From: Xestospongia muta
Taxonomy: Eukaryota > Porifera > Demospongiae > Haplosclerida > Petrosiidae
DNA: 64,000 nt
NCBI GenBank assembly: GCA_963693285.1
Contig: OY848925.1
Coordinates: 6,426,932 to 6,490,931 of the forward strand
Direction of reading: 5' to 3'
The notes below the pieces were generated by a model. That model was not told the origin of the DNA. It worked only from the letters and a program-made list of their open reading frames with translations, and searched no databases. The position numbers and the translations under genes are program-made. Positions 38,016-52,209 of the stretch are shown in pieces. How positions within the stretch are numbered: position 1 is the stretch's first letter; every line of letters starts with the position of its first letter.

Positions 38016-40001
38016 ATGTCAACAATGGCTCTGTGGAAGAATGTAAGTTTTTTAAAAATACTTTTTTTAATTTCTGCAACTTTTTAGGTTTTCAAAGTAT
38101 TAAAGTATTCACTACAAATAAGATCATATGTTACTAATCAAGTAGGTGTGGTTAACATTATATTATCGTTACTTTGATGTCATTGTATTCAGGAGAAGAT
38201 TGCTGTGACATTAAAAAATGGACTGACTGTTCGTCAGTTAGCAAAACAACTTAATGTAAAAACAAGTAAGTACCGACTCATGTGGATTCAAAATTACTTT
38301 GTCGTTGATAATTAGAATTAAGTGATATTATGGTATCTCTATTTTAGCCGGTATAATTAAGGTATTACAAGAATTAGGTGAAAAAGGTCACACACCCAAC
38401 ACTCGTTAGTTGATCATCTATTAATACATGACCACATCCCTTTCCAGGCATGTCATTGGAGTTAGCAGAACTTGTTAGCAGAACTTGTTACCACATGTCT
38501 TGTTAGTACATTCATTGTGTGTCTCTTTTCAGTTCCTATTGTAGTGGCCATTAATAAATGTGATAAATATAGCAGCAATGTAGTAAGTGAGAGAGAGAAA
38601 GAGAGAGAGAGAGAGAGATAATAATTTTCACACACTTTATCTCTCTCTAGTCTAAAGTTAAGCAGCAATTGCTACAATATAGTATACAATTAGAAGAATT
38701 TGGTGGCGAAGTGCAAGCAGTTGAAATCTCCGCCCTCACTGGTAATGGATTGGATACATTAGAAGAAGCTATTGTTGTATTAGCTGAACTGAATGAAATC
38801 CAAGCAGATCCCACGGGACCAGTTGAAGGAGTTATACTGGAAGCAAGAAATGATAAAGGATTAGGGTGAGTGTAAAATGAGGGGTTAAAATAACTCTCTT
38901 TTTAATAGAACTATTGCAACTGTATTAGTTTTACACGGTACTCTAAAAAATGGGCGTGTCCTTGTGGCTGGAGAGGCGTGGGGTAAAATTAGAACCATGA
39001 TGGATTGGAGTGGTCAAATAATGAAAGAAGCCCCACCCTCTATCCCTGTACTCACAGCAGGATGGCGGGAACTACCTATAGTTGGAGAGAAATGTCTACA
39101 AGTGAGTTTCAATAATTGTTCGTTTAAGGAAATTTATAGTTCTGGGTATCAAGGTCAAAGGAGAGTCCCAGGCTAATGAAGTTATTCAATATCGGAGTTA
39201 TCTTCAACGGAAGTACCAAATATTACAAGAAAAAAAGAGGATACAAAAGCAGCTGGAGAGAGAGGAGGGCATCCAAGTTGTCCCTCTTATTATAAAAGGT
39301 GATGTCAGTGGATCTGTAGAGGCACTTGTAGAAGTTATTAATTCTTGTCAACCAAAACAACTTCAACTTGAAGTTGTTCAGTCTGGTGTAGGAAATATCA
39401 CAGAAAGTGAAGTGGAGATAGCAAGTTCTATCAGAGGTAAGACAATTTACTGTTGTATTTTGTATGTAATGGTTCTGCTCATTAGGTGTCATACTAGCAT
39501 TTAATGTCACTGCTAATAAATTAACTACAAAACTTGCTGAGCAAAAGGAAGTGGACATACTCTCTCATAATGTCATCTACAAATTACTAGAAAAATTAAA
39601 AGTACAAAAAAGTGTTATTTTAAGCCAATTCATTTATCTTACAGGATTGGCTTAAAAATCAACTTCCTTTTGTTAAAGAAGAAGAAATTATTGGAGAAGC
39701 TGTTGTTCTCAGAGTATTCAAATTACGTGGAACTAAAGCAGCTGCTGTTGGTGGTTGTCGTGTTAAAAAAGGACAGCTGGTACGAGATACTATTTATCAA
39801 TTGTGGCGAAATGAGGAGTTGATCCATGAAGGTATACTAGTTGGTATGAAACGAGAGAAAGAGGACATTAGTATGGCAAGAAAAGAAACAGAGTGTGGAC
39901 TGAGTTTCAGTAAAGATCCTGGTTGGGAAGAAGGTGATAAAATAGTATGTCTACGTAGGAAAGATGTACCACAACCATTAGAATGGGACATTGGATTCTA
40001 A
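38016..40001 (+). pseudogene. MTIF2: Mitochondrial IF-2, copy 3 (G1-G3 exons deleted)
   Basis: The leader and N-terminal exons are present. Inside the exon encoding SLELAELV a 14-base stretch (AGCAGAACTTGTT) is duplicated, and the sequence then jumps to the intron after the DTPGH exon (38480-38495). Lost: [14 protein letters not shown] and DTPGH. NKCD, SALTG, domain II, the linker and C-terminal domains are open. Without the P-loop it cannot bind GTP. Confidence 0.85.
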
Positions 40002-40138
40002 TGAGATATTATTTAAGAGTTAAAAATAAATAAAGTATTTATTTATTTATTATTTGTAATATTAATACACGGACATTATTATTAAGTGAACTAGTGTCTA
40101 CCATAGTACATACCATTGTACATGATATATATCAACTT

Positions 40139-41819
40139 TCATGAGTTACTTCTTCCTCACTATCTCTTACTGAAGAATGAGTCAAAGATACTTTACCAGC
40201 TGTTACTGCTTTTCTACTAATATCATCATTTACATGTAAATCATCTAACTGGTCTATAAATTAAAATGTTATTGAGAAGAAATATTATATAGTCTCTTAC
40301 TTTCTATTTGATGGAGCCATCCCCTAGCTCTCTCTTCCATTAATGTTAATAGTTTAGTCTGCATATTTGAACGATAAGCTGTAAATTCTTCTTCCAATGC
40401 TTCTTTCTCAATTTCACTTTGTCTCAGTTCACGATGAAGAACATCAATCACTTCTTGTTGCGATTCTAACCTCCCTTGAAGGACAAGAACCTCTTGTCTT
40501 AGTCTCTCCATTACACACACCTGCTCACAGTGAGCCACAATTGACATAGTCCTCCTGTTGCCATAGTAACAGCTTAATAGCAAAACCACACACACTAGCT
40601 AACCAGTTTTTGATGTGGTCAGTCATGGCTTCCAGAGATTTAAGTGAACCTGCAGTCTGAGCTGATAATAGTACAGTATTAAATTATTTAATATTGTAGG
40701 GGCTTACCAGAGTATGGTGGTACATACACCATAAGTGTACTGTTCTCCCAATAGTCTGCCTGCATTCTGAGGGAGAGATGGACAGATAGCTGAGGTAACA
40801 GACCAAATACCAATGTACTTATATCTTGCTGTTATTATAGGATCATCAGTAAATCCATGACGAGAGAAGAACTTTTCCGCTTTGTGATCAGCAAATGTCA
40901 ATACAACATCATATTGACCCACAATGGCTGGGTCTTTGATGAGACGGAGGAGATATCCCCCAACACCAAATCCTCTCCAACGATGACGAACAGCTAATAG
41001 AAGTACTTGAACTGATGATTCTCCCGGTTTACTACAAATGGACAGATAAATAGATCAATGGATGTATAGATAAATAGATACATATCCATACCTAGATAAC
41101 CTCATAAATGTGATAGAACCAACCAATCTATCTTCTATTCCAACTGAAGACAAATGTAATGGATCCATGTTCCTTCTCTCTCTTACTTGAGTCAGAAATC
41201 TATCTCGTTCTTTGTCATAAGTCTTTACTTCTTCACTCTCCTCCTCTTCCTCGTCCCTATAATAAAGAAATAATTATTATGTCCATTTAACTAATTACTT
41301 ACTTGTCATCATCCTCACTATCACTGTAAAGATCAGCGTATGGATCACAATAATCCTCTTCAATATTCTCTAGTAGCTCCACCCCTATTTCATTATCCTT
41401 TGTTTCCACAGTCTCTTTGTGATTTGTTAATGTTGTAGGTGGACCATGTTGCTTTCGATATTCTAATACAGCTGGTAAAAATAATTTTATATCATTATGA
41501 TTATTAACTGTGGGGGCATACCCTTTTCAGTAGCCAATACAAATATCGTACGTGAGGGTTTTGTTAAACTCCCATAAATTGCCTCAAGTTCCATGTCTGG
41601 TAAAGCAGCTGAATAAAGAGCTGCCATGGAGTGAAAGAGATCACGTGAGTCGATGGGCGGGGAGACACCACGGACAGGACTCCGGCCAATTGAACCCTCT
41701 CTTACTTCTTCATCATCATGACATTTTAAACGACAAAAATTTACCAGTAAGACATTAGCAGAGATCATCTCGCCATCACGGGAGGAGAAAGGCGTAGATT
41801 CACTCAATACTTCAACCAT
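40139..41819 (-). CDS. GNAT-domain/coiled-coil gene, copy 3
   Basis: Open in all exons examined. Exon 1 has in-frame losses of a few codons relative to copy 1 (SSRDGEMISANV; EEVREGSIG). The acetyl-CoA loop and coiled coil are unchanged. Confidence 0.6.
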
Positions 41820-41893
41820 CACCTCATCCAATCAGCTGTCTCATTTAGTGGGTGGGGCTCAATCCTACTCTCTTCCTCTGCAAACTAGCGAAC

Positions 41894-41925
41894 TAGACCC
41901 TCCTTATCATGATAACAAAGGTGTA
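41894..41925. promoter_or_regulatory. Inverted GATA-type palindrome, copy 3
   Basis: TAGACCCTCCTTATC faces GATAACAAAGGTGTA; least symmetric of the four copies. Confidence 0.35.
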
Positions 41926-42005
41926 GCTCACTATAAGATTAATGCAAACCTTACATTATTTTATAGATGTTGTCCTACCAGTTGATGCTTTAACGTAACT
42001 ATAGA

Positions 42006-42539
42006 ATGAAATGTAGCTGTGGTAGAGTGTGTTGGTACATCCTAACTCCATGTTGTCTCTTAACTTCACTGTTGTTAGTTGGTGCTGCAGTAACAATCTT
42101 TCTATTGTATCCATCACTACTGGCCCAGCAAGTACAGGTAGTAAGTCCTTTAAAAATGACTGTTTCTTTGATTTTAGCTTCAGAAAGTGACTATAGTACC
42201 TGGTCACCTACCTTTTGAACAGTTTCAACATCCTAGTGTACCAATGTATAAAGATATATATTTTTTTAATTTAACTAATGCTGAAGAATTTGTAGATGGT
42301 GGACGTCCAAGAGTTGAAGAAGTTGGTCCATATTCTTTCAGGTAAAAAGATACTCTTTAAGTTACAAATATTATGTTGTATTTGATCAACATTGAAAGAG
42401 AGAGATAGAGAGATAGATAGGTTTGCTAATAATACTACACTCATTGATCATTTCTCTGAGTATAGGGAATATCGCCATAAGTTCTTCAATGACTCTAATC
42501 TATCTAAGAACAGGACACTGTTGGAGTATACTCAATTGT
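42006..42539 (+). pseudogene. CD36-family 5' fragment, copy 3
   Basis: Three exons as in copy 1; exon 1 ends QQVQV and exon 2 has EFVDGGRPRVEE. Truncated at the same donor. Confidence 0.7.
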
Positions 42540-42753
42540 GTAAGTTATAAATGGATCAATGGATATTCAGTAATAGATGGATAGACAAATTAATGTATGA
42601 ATAGATGGTTACATTACAGAAAAGATACATCTACTAGATGTATATAATAAAAAGAACAGTTCATATAACGTAATATATACCTTTTATAAGATATAGGGTT
42701 GTTCTAAATTAATCAAATATTATGACAAATATAATTCATCATATGTAGTATAT

Positions 42754-43127
42754 TCATGTGAAGTTAAGACCACCTCCAGCTAGACCACTTGAGTTAGCTC
42801 TGACTCCGCCCCCTAAATTACTTCTAAACCCAAACAGTCCAGATCCTTGTTGACCAAACATGTCAGCATCACTTCCAAGACCACACCCATCTAGACCTCT
42901 AGTTGTACCTAACATACCACCTGGTTGACTTGTAAATAAACTGGTATATAAAAATGAATGGATAGACAAAATGGACACATGGTTAGATAATGGATGAATA
43001 AATAAATTATGAGATATTACATTGTATAAAATTAACAGGAGAAGTCCCTACCTATTAAAGACATTTCACCTGAGATTATATCAGTATTATTACCAATACC
43101 AGTTCCAACTCCTCGTCCTCTTCCCAT
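42754..43127 (-). pseudogene. Glycine-rich small frame, copy 3 (acceptor lost)
   Basis: The start exon MGRGRGVGTGIGN is open, but the acceptor of the second exon reads TTTTATAT. Confidence 0.35.
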
Positions 43128-44788
43128 GACTCAACCTCCGAGTCCAAGATTACCTGGGCTCTGTCCACTCCAATCTCTCCGTCCCTACATTAAATTAAAG
43201 ATTATTAACATAGTGTGATTGGGGTTAAAATATAGACCATTCAAATTTAGTTTCTTATATTTTCAAGCACCACACACAGTGACACACACACACACAGTAT
43301 ATAGTATAGAGTATTACTAGTAATTAACAGATAACTTACTAACTCCTTAGAACATTTGGTGAAGAACAAAGTAAAAAGAAAACATCAGAAAGACTAATAA
43401 TTGATAAATTCTTTAATTTTGCAAAAACTTTTGAATTTTCTGCAAAGAAGGAGATAGAAACTGATTATTAAGAACTCCCCCCTCCATATTGGAAGTAAAA
43501 AGACAGTTTTCTGTAAATTCAACAAACACCAGTTGAACTGCACTTGACAATAGGAGGTGTGGCTGAAAATGTATTTTAAGTAACTCCTATTAATGTGATA
43601 TCACCATTAATATTGGAGAGTTACTCTGTAGCAATGGAGAAAACATGTTATAGACTTTGACTGATGTTGTAACTAGGTCATGTTGTAGACGATATGATCA
43701 AACTCATCTTCATCATCTTATATCTGAACAACTCACTAGAGCTCAAGCTGACTGGATCTCCAAGGGAGAAAAGACACAATTGTTATGTTCCAGTAAGTAT
43801 CAAGTTCACAGGTCATAGAGTATCAAGTAGTATTCTCAACTAACTGGAGGATGAAAATATTCCACTGTTAATGATAGCTACCTGTAACTAATAGTTTTCA
43901 TTATTACCAGAGACATCACATGAACTTTTGATATAATATTCCTTTGTCTCCTCCTCTTCCTTCAGTCTGTAGTCTGTTTAATAATAAAAGACAAGACACT
44001 CTAACCGCCATGTATATTCGCGGGTTTGCATTTTTCCATAGTTACACACCACACCTATTAAAGTAGCAGCTGTAGAAGCCAGCAGCTGTCGGTGAGAAAA
44101 AGTTTGCTGCTTAAGTCTTTACTGCTTTAAGCCTTCTTTACTAGAAACTACTAATGATAGAAGATAAGTAACTAGCAAAACTGCTAACTACTAGATACAG
44201 TCTACTACTGTTAATAGAAACTAAGTTTGTTTAGTAGTAAGTTAATAGTTGTAATGTTATCAAGAAATCTTCTGATGTTGTATGGATCAGTACTTTCATG
44301 GAATTGTTAAAAGTGAGTGTATTATTAAATAGAACGTGTTATTAAATATAATAACTTGTTAAGTGAACTGTGTGTGTAGGAAATAAGTTTTTAGGTTATT
44401 TTGACAAATTAATTGGCTTTAATTAATGGATTTTTTATTAGCAGTAGTAATTAGTGGTATTAGACGTAGCGATAATATTTAATTTTATATAGCTACTAAC
44501 TAGAGGCCTATTAATGTACAATTTAGTCTAGTTTGTTTGTTATCATTGTGTTTGTAATATTAGAAATAACAATATTGAAGCTTTTATTATTAATTAATGT
44601 AGGCGTGGTCAATTGTCAAGTAGAGAAGTTGAGTTTTTCTAGAGAAGAAGTGAATTATAAAAATTGTTAACTTTGTTAGAAGACAAAGAACTGGAAACTA
44701 AAGTATTTAACTAATAATTGACTTATATGAATTTGAAATAATTTATTTTTAGTAAAAAATACAACAATAGTACAAAAATAACTAATAA

Positions 44789-47700
44789 TTAACGTCGATC
44801 AAGGAGTACATTATTATTAACAATCAAATACTTCAAACTATTATTATTAACAACAACATTTTGTAATTGTTGTATACCAAATTTAGTAATATTAGGACAG
44901 TGAGTGAGAGATAGATGTTGTAGTGTGTTAGTGTTTGTAATTAGAGTAGATAGATGTGGTATGTCTTTATCAGTAATGTTATTGTCATCCCACAACCATA
45001 ATCTCTTGATTATTTTATTACCAACTACAGCAGTTGTTAATAAGTGGTAAGTATCTGGTACGAGAGGTGAGGAGATAAGACGTAGGTACTCCATTGTTTG
45101 GTTATAAGGTAGTACTTGAGATAGTTGACTGACACAGTCACTATCAAAATGAGTGTTCCATATATAAAGTCCCTCCACTTGACATCCATTAATATCAGTT
45201 AATATTGTAAGTAAACTTTGAGGAGATAATGACTTGAGTACAATCCACCATGTTGTGTGTTGTTGTCTCTTTAATTGACGTATCACTTCTTTACATTCTG
45301 CCACAGTAGATGAAGTAAGTGTAACTCTATTACTAGTCCACTCAACACTTCCAGTGTCTCCTATAATAAAACATAGTTACTATATAATATTTTACACACA
45401 CAACAATAGCTATACACACACTCTAACATGCTCAACTACGATTGTCAAGGCCTAACGAAGAAGACGACGCCATTACTGATGTTAGGTTACTATGGCAATG
45501 ATTTACGGAGATGAACGGATTCTACAAAAAGGTCTTAAATTTACTGAGTGTTATACTAATAATTTACTGTATTAGATGATGTGAGCTAAGATGGGAACGT
45601 CAATACCTACTGAGACAGAAACACAAGGTACTGAACTGTCAGCGAGGATGACTCGATTATATCACTAGTCAAGATGATTCACAATTAAGAAGCAACACTC
45701 AAGCATAAATCATCATGATGTCTGGTAATAGAGTTTTGTTTAACTTGTCTTTTGTGTGATGACATTTCTCTTTTACATTACAAACGTCATGATATAATAA
45801 AACATTATATTTAGTATTGTGATGTGATATCATAATGTAAGTTATGTCGTTTATAATGTACTTCAATATTTTGAAACAATAATTATTATTTGAAACTATC
45901 CTATCAACATTGAAGCTGGAACATGTGTGTAATAATAGTGACATCATTTCTCTATGTCAGCTAATGAACACCAGTTAACTCACAGATGTCATTACAGTAT
46001 TTTCATATAAGCTCAAGTTTACTATTCTTCTAGTAATTAGTCTTCTCTCATTTTTTGTTTTTCTTATATTTTCATAATACATAGTACATGTATACATATA
46101 GCTGAAAATATTGATGAGGGATTAATTTGACCATGTTGGTGATTTTTGAAATTCAACAACTTTTGATACCACACTATTTTAATATAATACATTGGAAGCT
46201 TTAAAATTTATTCTCTCCAATATTTCCACTATATTCAGTACAGTACATGTACTACACATTCATGTCAGTACATGATAATAATATTATTAACTATAAATCA
46301 TGTAGTGGTACTTTCTTTATATCAGTGAATTTATGCTTGGCTTGTGTCTTCTGGAACTATATAACACAACATAGTCTTCAAATTGTACACTCAATTCCTC
46401 TATCCTGTGGACATCTTTATAATGTCAGTGGTAGTCCTAGGTACTGATGTCAAGAGTAACTATTCCTGTATTATTTGATAATGTGTTTGTTGTTGACTTC
46501 TTGATCTCTAGTGATCATGTGACTTATTGTTATTTTACTTGTTGTGTCAATTAATAGTAGGTCATATACAATTATATAGTTGAGGTATAGGAATCTCCTT
46601 CATTTGTATTTTATGAATTGACTTTTAATAATTATATTAACCCAATCATACAAAGTAGTATTGAATTTAAAGTCCTAGTTTCCACATTATATTCAAGCTT
46701 TGAAAGTATCTTGAAGTAAACAATAAATTGACTACATTAATTGGTACATGTGTAGGTACTATTATAGCAGAGATCATCATAGAGATCCACTATAGATTAC
46801 TGAGAAACACTTGATAGTTGAATGTTGAAATTTTTTATTATTACTGAGCCATCAATGATGAATTCATTACCCATTCATACTCAACATAGACTGACAACAG
46901 GTGTGGTGATGAAAGCAACTAATGAAATAGACTTGTGTCTTCATGTAATAAAGGTATGTGAAATTGCATGTTGTAGGAGTGTGCTACAAGCCAGTACATA
47001 CTGTACCATATATATATTGTAGTTTAATCACATGTTTTAAATATTACTAAAGTTATAATGGCAGCTTACTTGGTAATTCTTCATCATCTGATGATTCCTG
47101 TTGGTCACTATGGGTATCTTCCTCCTCGTCTGTATCTTTTGATGTTAACTGAGTGATAATTTTATCTTTCTCTGTCAATTGAAGAGTTAGTGAACTAATC
47201 ATCTCCTGTAATTTCGTAATCTCTTGTTGTCTGTCAGTAACTACACAGTACACAATATAAGATATTGTATATTTTGAGTAGTTATATAATACCTTCTCTT
47301 TCTTGGACAGTAGATGTGAGGTCCTCTAGTGTTTTCACCAGCTCATATGCTTCTGTATCTGAAATATGAAGTGATAAAGAATGTGCAGGTGTAGATAAAG
47401 TTATATAAAGAACATAGGTACCTATACCTTCTTGTTTGCTATCAAGTGGTTCCTCAAGTTTTTGACTTAAAAGTGGATGACTAGTTTTAAGGAGATCTCT
47501 TACTTCTAATATCCGAGACCTCAGATCTACAATAGATAAAGTAAAGAGCTATACATGTTGTTAATATACCTTTTATGTTCTCTGTTAAATGAACATTTCT
47601 TTCCTCCTTCTCTCTTAATTGTAAAGTAAGAGACGTTATTATCTCTTGTAATGATTGTAGCTCCTTCTGTAATTCTATAGAATATAAAGCACACGTACAA

Positions 47701-50700
47701 CACATGTATATTATAAATATTAGACATAATTATATATAATAACAGGAGCACATAATGAGAAAAGACAAAAAATGGAAGGACCATGAAATCCCATGCAGTT
47801 TATCAAATCTGACGTATAGAGCTCTTGGGAGTACTGTTACTATATTAAGATCAATAACTTATTAATTGTGGTTATATATGAGACCTGAATGAAGACTCTT
47901 TGCACTCTATCATGTCATTAGTTTTCTTTGTCTTGAGAAAGTTTTACTACATATCACAATCTATACAAGGAATTATTTTAGACTAGAGCTCTCTCTACCT
48001 AGTATTACTTGGGAACTGTACTTATCATTTAATTAATGATGTGGAAGTTTTATGTTCTTTATTCATTACATGTTCCTGTTAATAATATCTGCTAAGTTCT
48101 CACCTTTCTGTGTAGACTTTAACTGAGTAACTTCTAATGACATTGTCTTCTTCAATTTTGCTTCAAGAGTTCTTGGATCTACAATAATTTATATTAATTA
48201 TAATTATAATGTTAATTGAATTTTGTAGAGCAATTGTTGTTTTGTAGATACATCCTATAACATTTTATATTTTACTTACCTTTCATCTTCTCCATCAACT
48301 GACTGATTCCACTTTCTTCTCTCTCCATTACTTCTACATTAAGTGATTTTATTTCAATTTTTAATGCCTCAATCTCTTCTTGTTTCTCTACTAACACTTT
48401 ATTAGTAGCTATAGAACATAACCATATATGGTATGGACTACTATCAGTACTATAGCTCACCTTCTTTATGTCTGGTTAACTCCTCTATCTCTAAGGTCTT
48501 TGCCTTATTCATTTTCTCTAATAGTTTCAGCTTCTCTGTTTACATTAGGTACATAGTTATATTTCAATTAATGTACATGTACCTGATAAAGTGTCAGTTG
48601 ATGATTGATCTTGTGGTCCTTCTCTCTCCATACTGTGTACTAGTATTAATAAAATATACCCACATAATAATACAGTGATGATTATCATTAGCTATCAGTG
48701 AAAAGTATTTAATCATACAGAGTTTAGAATATAATATGATGACTCGATGGTAAACTAATAGCTAGCTATGTATGTAATTGATGACACAATGTAGTATAGG
48801 TCAGAATATATACATATAAAATAACTAACTTTGCTTTGTCTTTTCTCTCTCTAAAAGTTCATTAAGAACATCCTCTTTTTCTTGTAGCAATTTAACAAGT
48901 AGAGATACTTCTGGTTTCTCAGAATATGATCTAATATGGTCATAAAGTGAGAATATATTCAAGATAACACTTACAACACATCCACTAGATCAACATTAAC
49001 TTTGTAAGATTGACTTGACTTGTCACAATCAATGTAATTGAACAGCTTGGATTTAGGAGAGCTTTTCTCCAATACTACTGTGGGAAGACTAAATACTAAT
49101 TCAATACAACCGTCATTGTAATCATTGAACTGTAAGATAGCACCACTTTGAAAACCAAGTAGTTTGGCAAGGTTACGTTGAACAGCTTTTACTTCTAATC
49201 CAGTTATGACGAGATCTATAGACACTTTAAGAAGAAGTTCAGTACGTTGAGATTGAGTGTGTGGAGGAGCACATGGTATCTCAAAAATGGAGCGTTTTAA
49301 ATAAGGAATGAGATGTTTATCTTCATATTCATTTAAACGCATCTTTTCAGATTCATCTCCCAAATTTTCAACTATTACTTGAAGTAAATCATAGTTGAAC
49401 CATGTACAGTGTTTGGTCAACTCAGAAAACACATCTGAAATGTCGTCGTCTCTTCTAAAATCAAACACCATTGGTTCTCGCTGATCCTTTTCTGGAATGC
49501 AATAGCAACGCACAATTGACTGAATATCTCTTGGCTTAACTTTACGTTCTCTAAATGATTTTATGAGATAAGCAACAAAGGCAGTATAAGCTTTACGGAC
49601 ATCACGATTGTCATCCATTAGCTGGTTTCTCACTGCCTCTTTCTCTTTCTCTGCCAAATCTTCCCAGTTTGGATAACGAACTTTAGCTTTCTCTGGAGCA
49701 AGGTGAAATGTTACTGTTTGTGTCAATGATGTCATTCTCTTTGAAAGATATTTTAATATAGATTCAGCTACAAAACGATCTTCCATTTTTAAAAAAGACT
49801 TCACCAATTCTTTGTAAGTAGCTGCACTCCCGTTCTTTCTTTTCCATGCCCACAATAACTCATTATTCTTATCAACATCACTTTTATCACTTTGGGAAAT
49901 ACTATGAAGACTTTTTGTAGATAAATTGAGACAACAACCAGCTGTTATATAGTCATCGTTCATATGTTGTGAGACCTCAATGAAAACTCCATCATCACAC
50001 TCTTTATCCACTATTTCATATGATAGACCATACTGACTGAGTAGACTTGAAAGATCTAATGTAATTAAAGAGACATTACAATATACAAAACACAATATAA
50101 TTGATACTTAATATATTCTTATTTTAATTAGCATATTTACTAGTTATATGAGAGCTACCATTATCACTAATGGGTGGGGCAATATCTTATTATAAAAATT
50201 AATATTTTACTTTAACTAGCTGCTTTGTAATAACATACACACAAATTATATAGTGAGTAATTTATATTAATTATGGATTCCATAGTAACCGCTTATGTAA
50301 ACTATAAACTAGTTGTTAAAATAACTGATTAATTTTTACAATGAGCAAACTTCCTATTATCTCTTGTTTGTAACTACCTTCATACAATGATACAATTATA
50401 GCATCATATAAATAGCCCTGCCTACCAGCACTGTATGAATTTAATACACTAACTCTATTCCAATTTTGGTATATACAAACATTGTACAAACTTTGATATG
50501 AATACTATTAACAGCTGGAATACTTCACTATTAACAAGAGATGTAATGTAACTAGATATGGAAGAATCACAAGGTCACACAAGAACTACATTACAAGTAT
50601 AGTTCATCATAGTATACTCTGTCCATATTAATAATGAACACTAATTCACTGTTATAACTCAGACTAGAAATGAACTTGATAGAAATGGTTTACACAATTC

Positions 50701-51588
50701 AAACACCTTGGAAGTCCACAAATTTATTGAAAAACTAGGCCACTAGTTACTTAGGAAAGTCACAAACCAGAAATCCTATGTAAAGTCTTTGTATTCCATG
50801 ACCTGATGTCATGTATAATTTGGACATTATTAACAAACGCTTGCACAGGCGCCCTCCAGCTTCAGCAAAAAAATTTAGAAATTGTCAAAAATAGTAAAAT
50901 TAAGATAGTTTATGAGACAGTGACAAACAACCACAAAATGTATGACTGATAAAAAAGTTAGCAGCTACGTTGCCACACCCACCTTAGGTTGATGATATTG
51001 TCATTATTGAATTCTACTAAATGCAGTCATTCTCAACACAAACAGATATAAGTTATAGTACATAGTCCATTATAGTACCAGTGTTAATTGTGACATGATA
51101 ATTGAGGTTCAACTAGTTCATAAGATATTATATAGCTTCCTAATTCCTGTTTTCTCATGCAGCATGATCCCTAATTAAATGTCACACTTAATTAATCCTA
51201 TTTATTCTAACAATATTATATTGGAAATGTCTCATCATATTGTCACTGACATACCATGGTACTGGGCAGCTAATGTTGACAGCTCTGCTGCAAGATTCCT
51301 ACCAACAATGGTTGCTGGTCCACCAAGATCCTCGAGAATTCTAACAACACGATGACAGTTTGTCTGTATTTCCTCCACAGTCTTCCCCAATTTCAATCCA
51401 GTTTTCAATTCGTTAGCTATGTCAGCAAAATTCTCGCTTCTCATAACAGACTCAGATATCAGACTAGCGGCAAATGCTTCCTCTGTAAATTTTGTCATAC
51501 ATCCTTGTAGAGCTGAACTGAGGTTGGCATATTGAGAATTAAAGACATCGATAACGGCTTTCTTGTAGCTTTCGAGTGAGTCATCCAT
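44789..51588 (-). CDS. Death-domain / coiled-coil / LRR receptor-like protein, copy 3
   Basis: Exon 1 is 51255-51588. The Death exon runs from the acceptor near 50057 to about 48975, open, with WEDLAEKEKEAVRN. Coiled-coil exons lie at about 47071-48930. LRR exon 44789-45360 has variable strands W-W-I-V-L, GLYIWNT, YLRLISS, RLWLWDD, HLSLTHC and YLIVNNN, and ends LLDRR*. No disabling change seen. Confidence 0.7.
50189..50342. mobile_element. MITE-like inverted-repeat insertion in receptor intron 1, copy 3
   Basis: Same element and site as in copy 2, bounded by TATAAAAATTAATATTTTAC and the inverted AATTTTTACAAT end. Confidence 0.5.
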
Positions 51589-52162
51589 TGTCGATCACAA
51601 AGAAGGATGGGGCTTGTAAATATTGAATTGCCCCACCTATTTTGACAGCTATGAATAATATACAATTATGATATATTTTATATGATAACCAAAAAAACCT
51701 ACAGAGTTCAAAGTAAAATAAACTGTACTTAATGACATGTACATACATAATAAACAGCTAGTGATAATAACAATGAATTATCATAATATTATATAATATT
51801 AATATAATAACTCAAACTAGTTAAAAGTGAAAGTGTCTCCTTTGTTCCTTCTTCTTGTGATTATAATCTCCTTTTTGTTTGTTCTTTGTTATAGACATAT
51901 CTATTGTCTATTACACAAGTAGTCCTCCAATCTCTATCCCTACAATCATACACAGTACATTTAATATACCAGTATAGTCTAATAATTGTTCCATCATTTT
52001 GTTTGTTATCAATACATCATGTCAATTAATATATCTATCCATTCATCTGTTAATTTGTCCATTCATCTTACTTACTTCTAAACTTTTATTCTCATATTAT
52101 ATTATACCAGTAATACAAAGGAGGGAAACAATATCAAGATAAAACAGTAAGATACAAACTAC

Positions 52163-52209
52163 CTCGTGTCTTCAAATAGGGGAGCTGTCTTGATATAAGC
52201 TCTGATCAT
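52163..52209 (-). pseudogene. YIF1: YIF1 remnant, exon 1 only, copy 4
   Basis: ATG 52209 reads MIRAYIKTAPLFEDT to the donor; the remaining exons are deleted with the same left junction as copy 2 (near 52120). Confidence 0.7.

Larger units (their letters stand above)
34198..50830. repeat. Tandem unit, copy 3 (16.6 kb)
   Basis: Same order as copy 1. It retains the YIF1 body but lacks the G-domain exons of MTIF2 (junction near 38480-38495). It carries the MITE-like insertion at about 50189-50342, in the same place as in copy 2. Confidence 0.9.
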
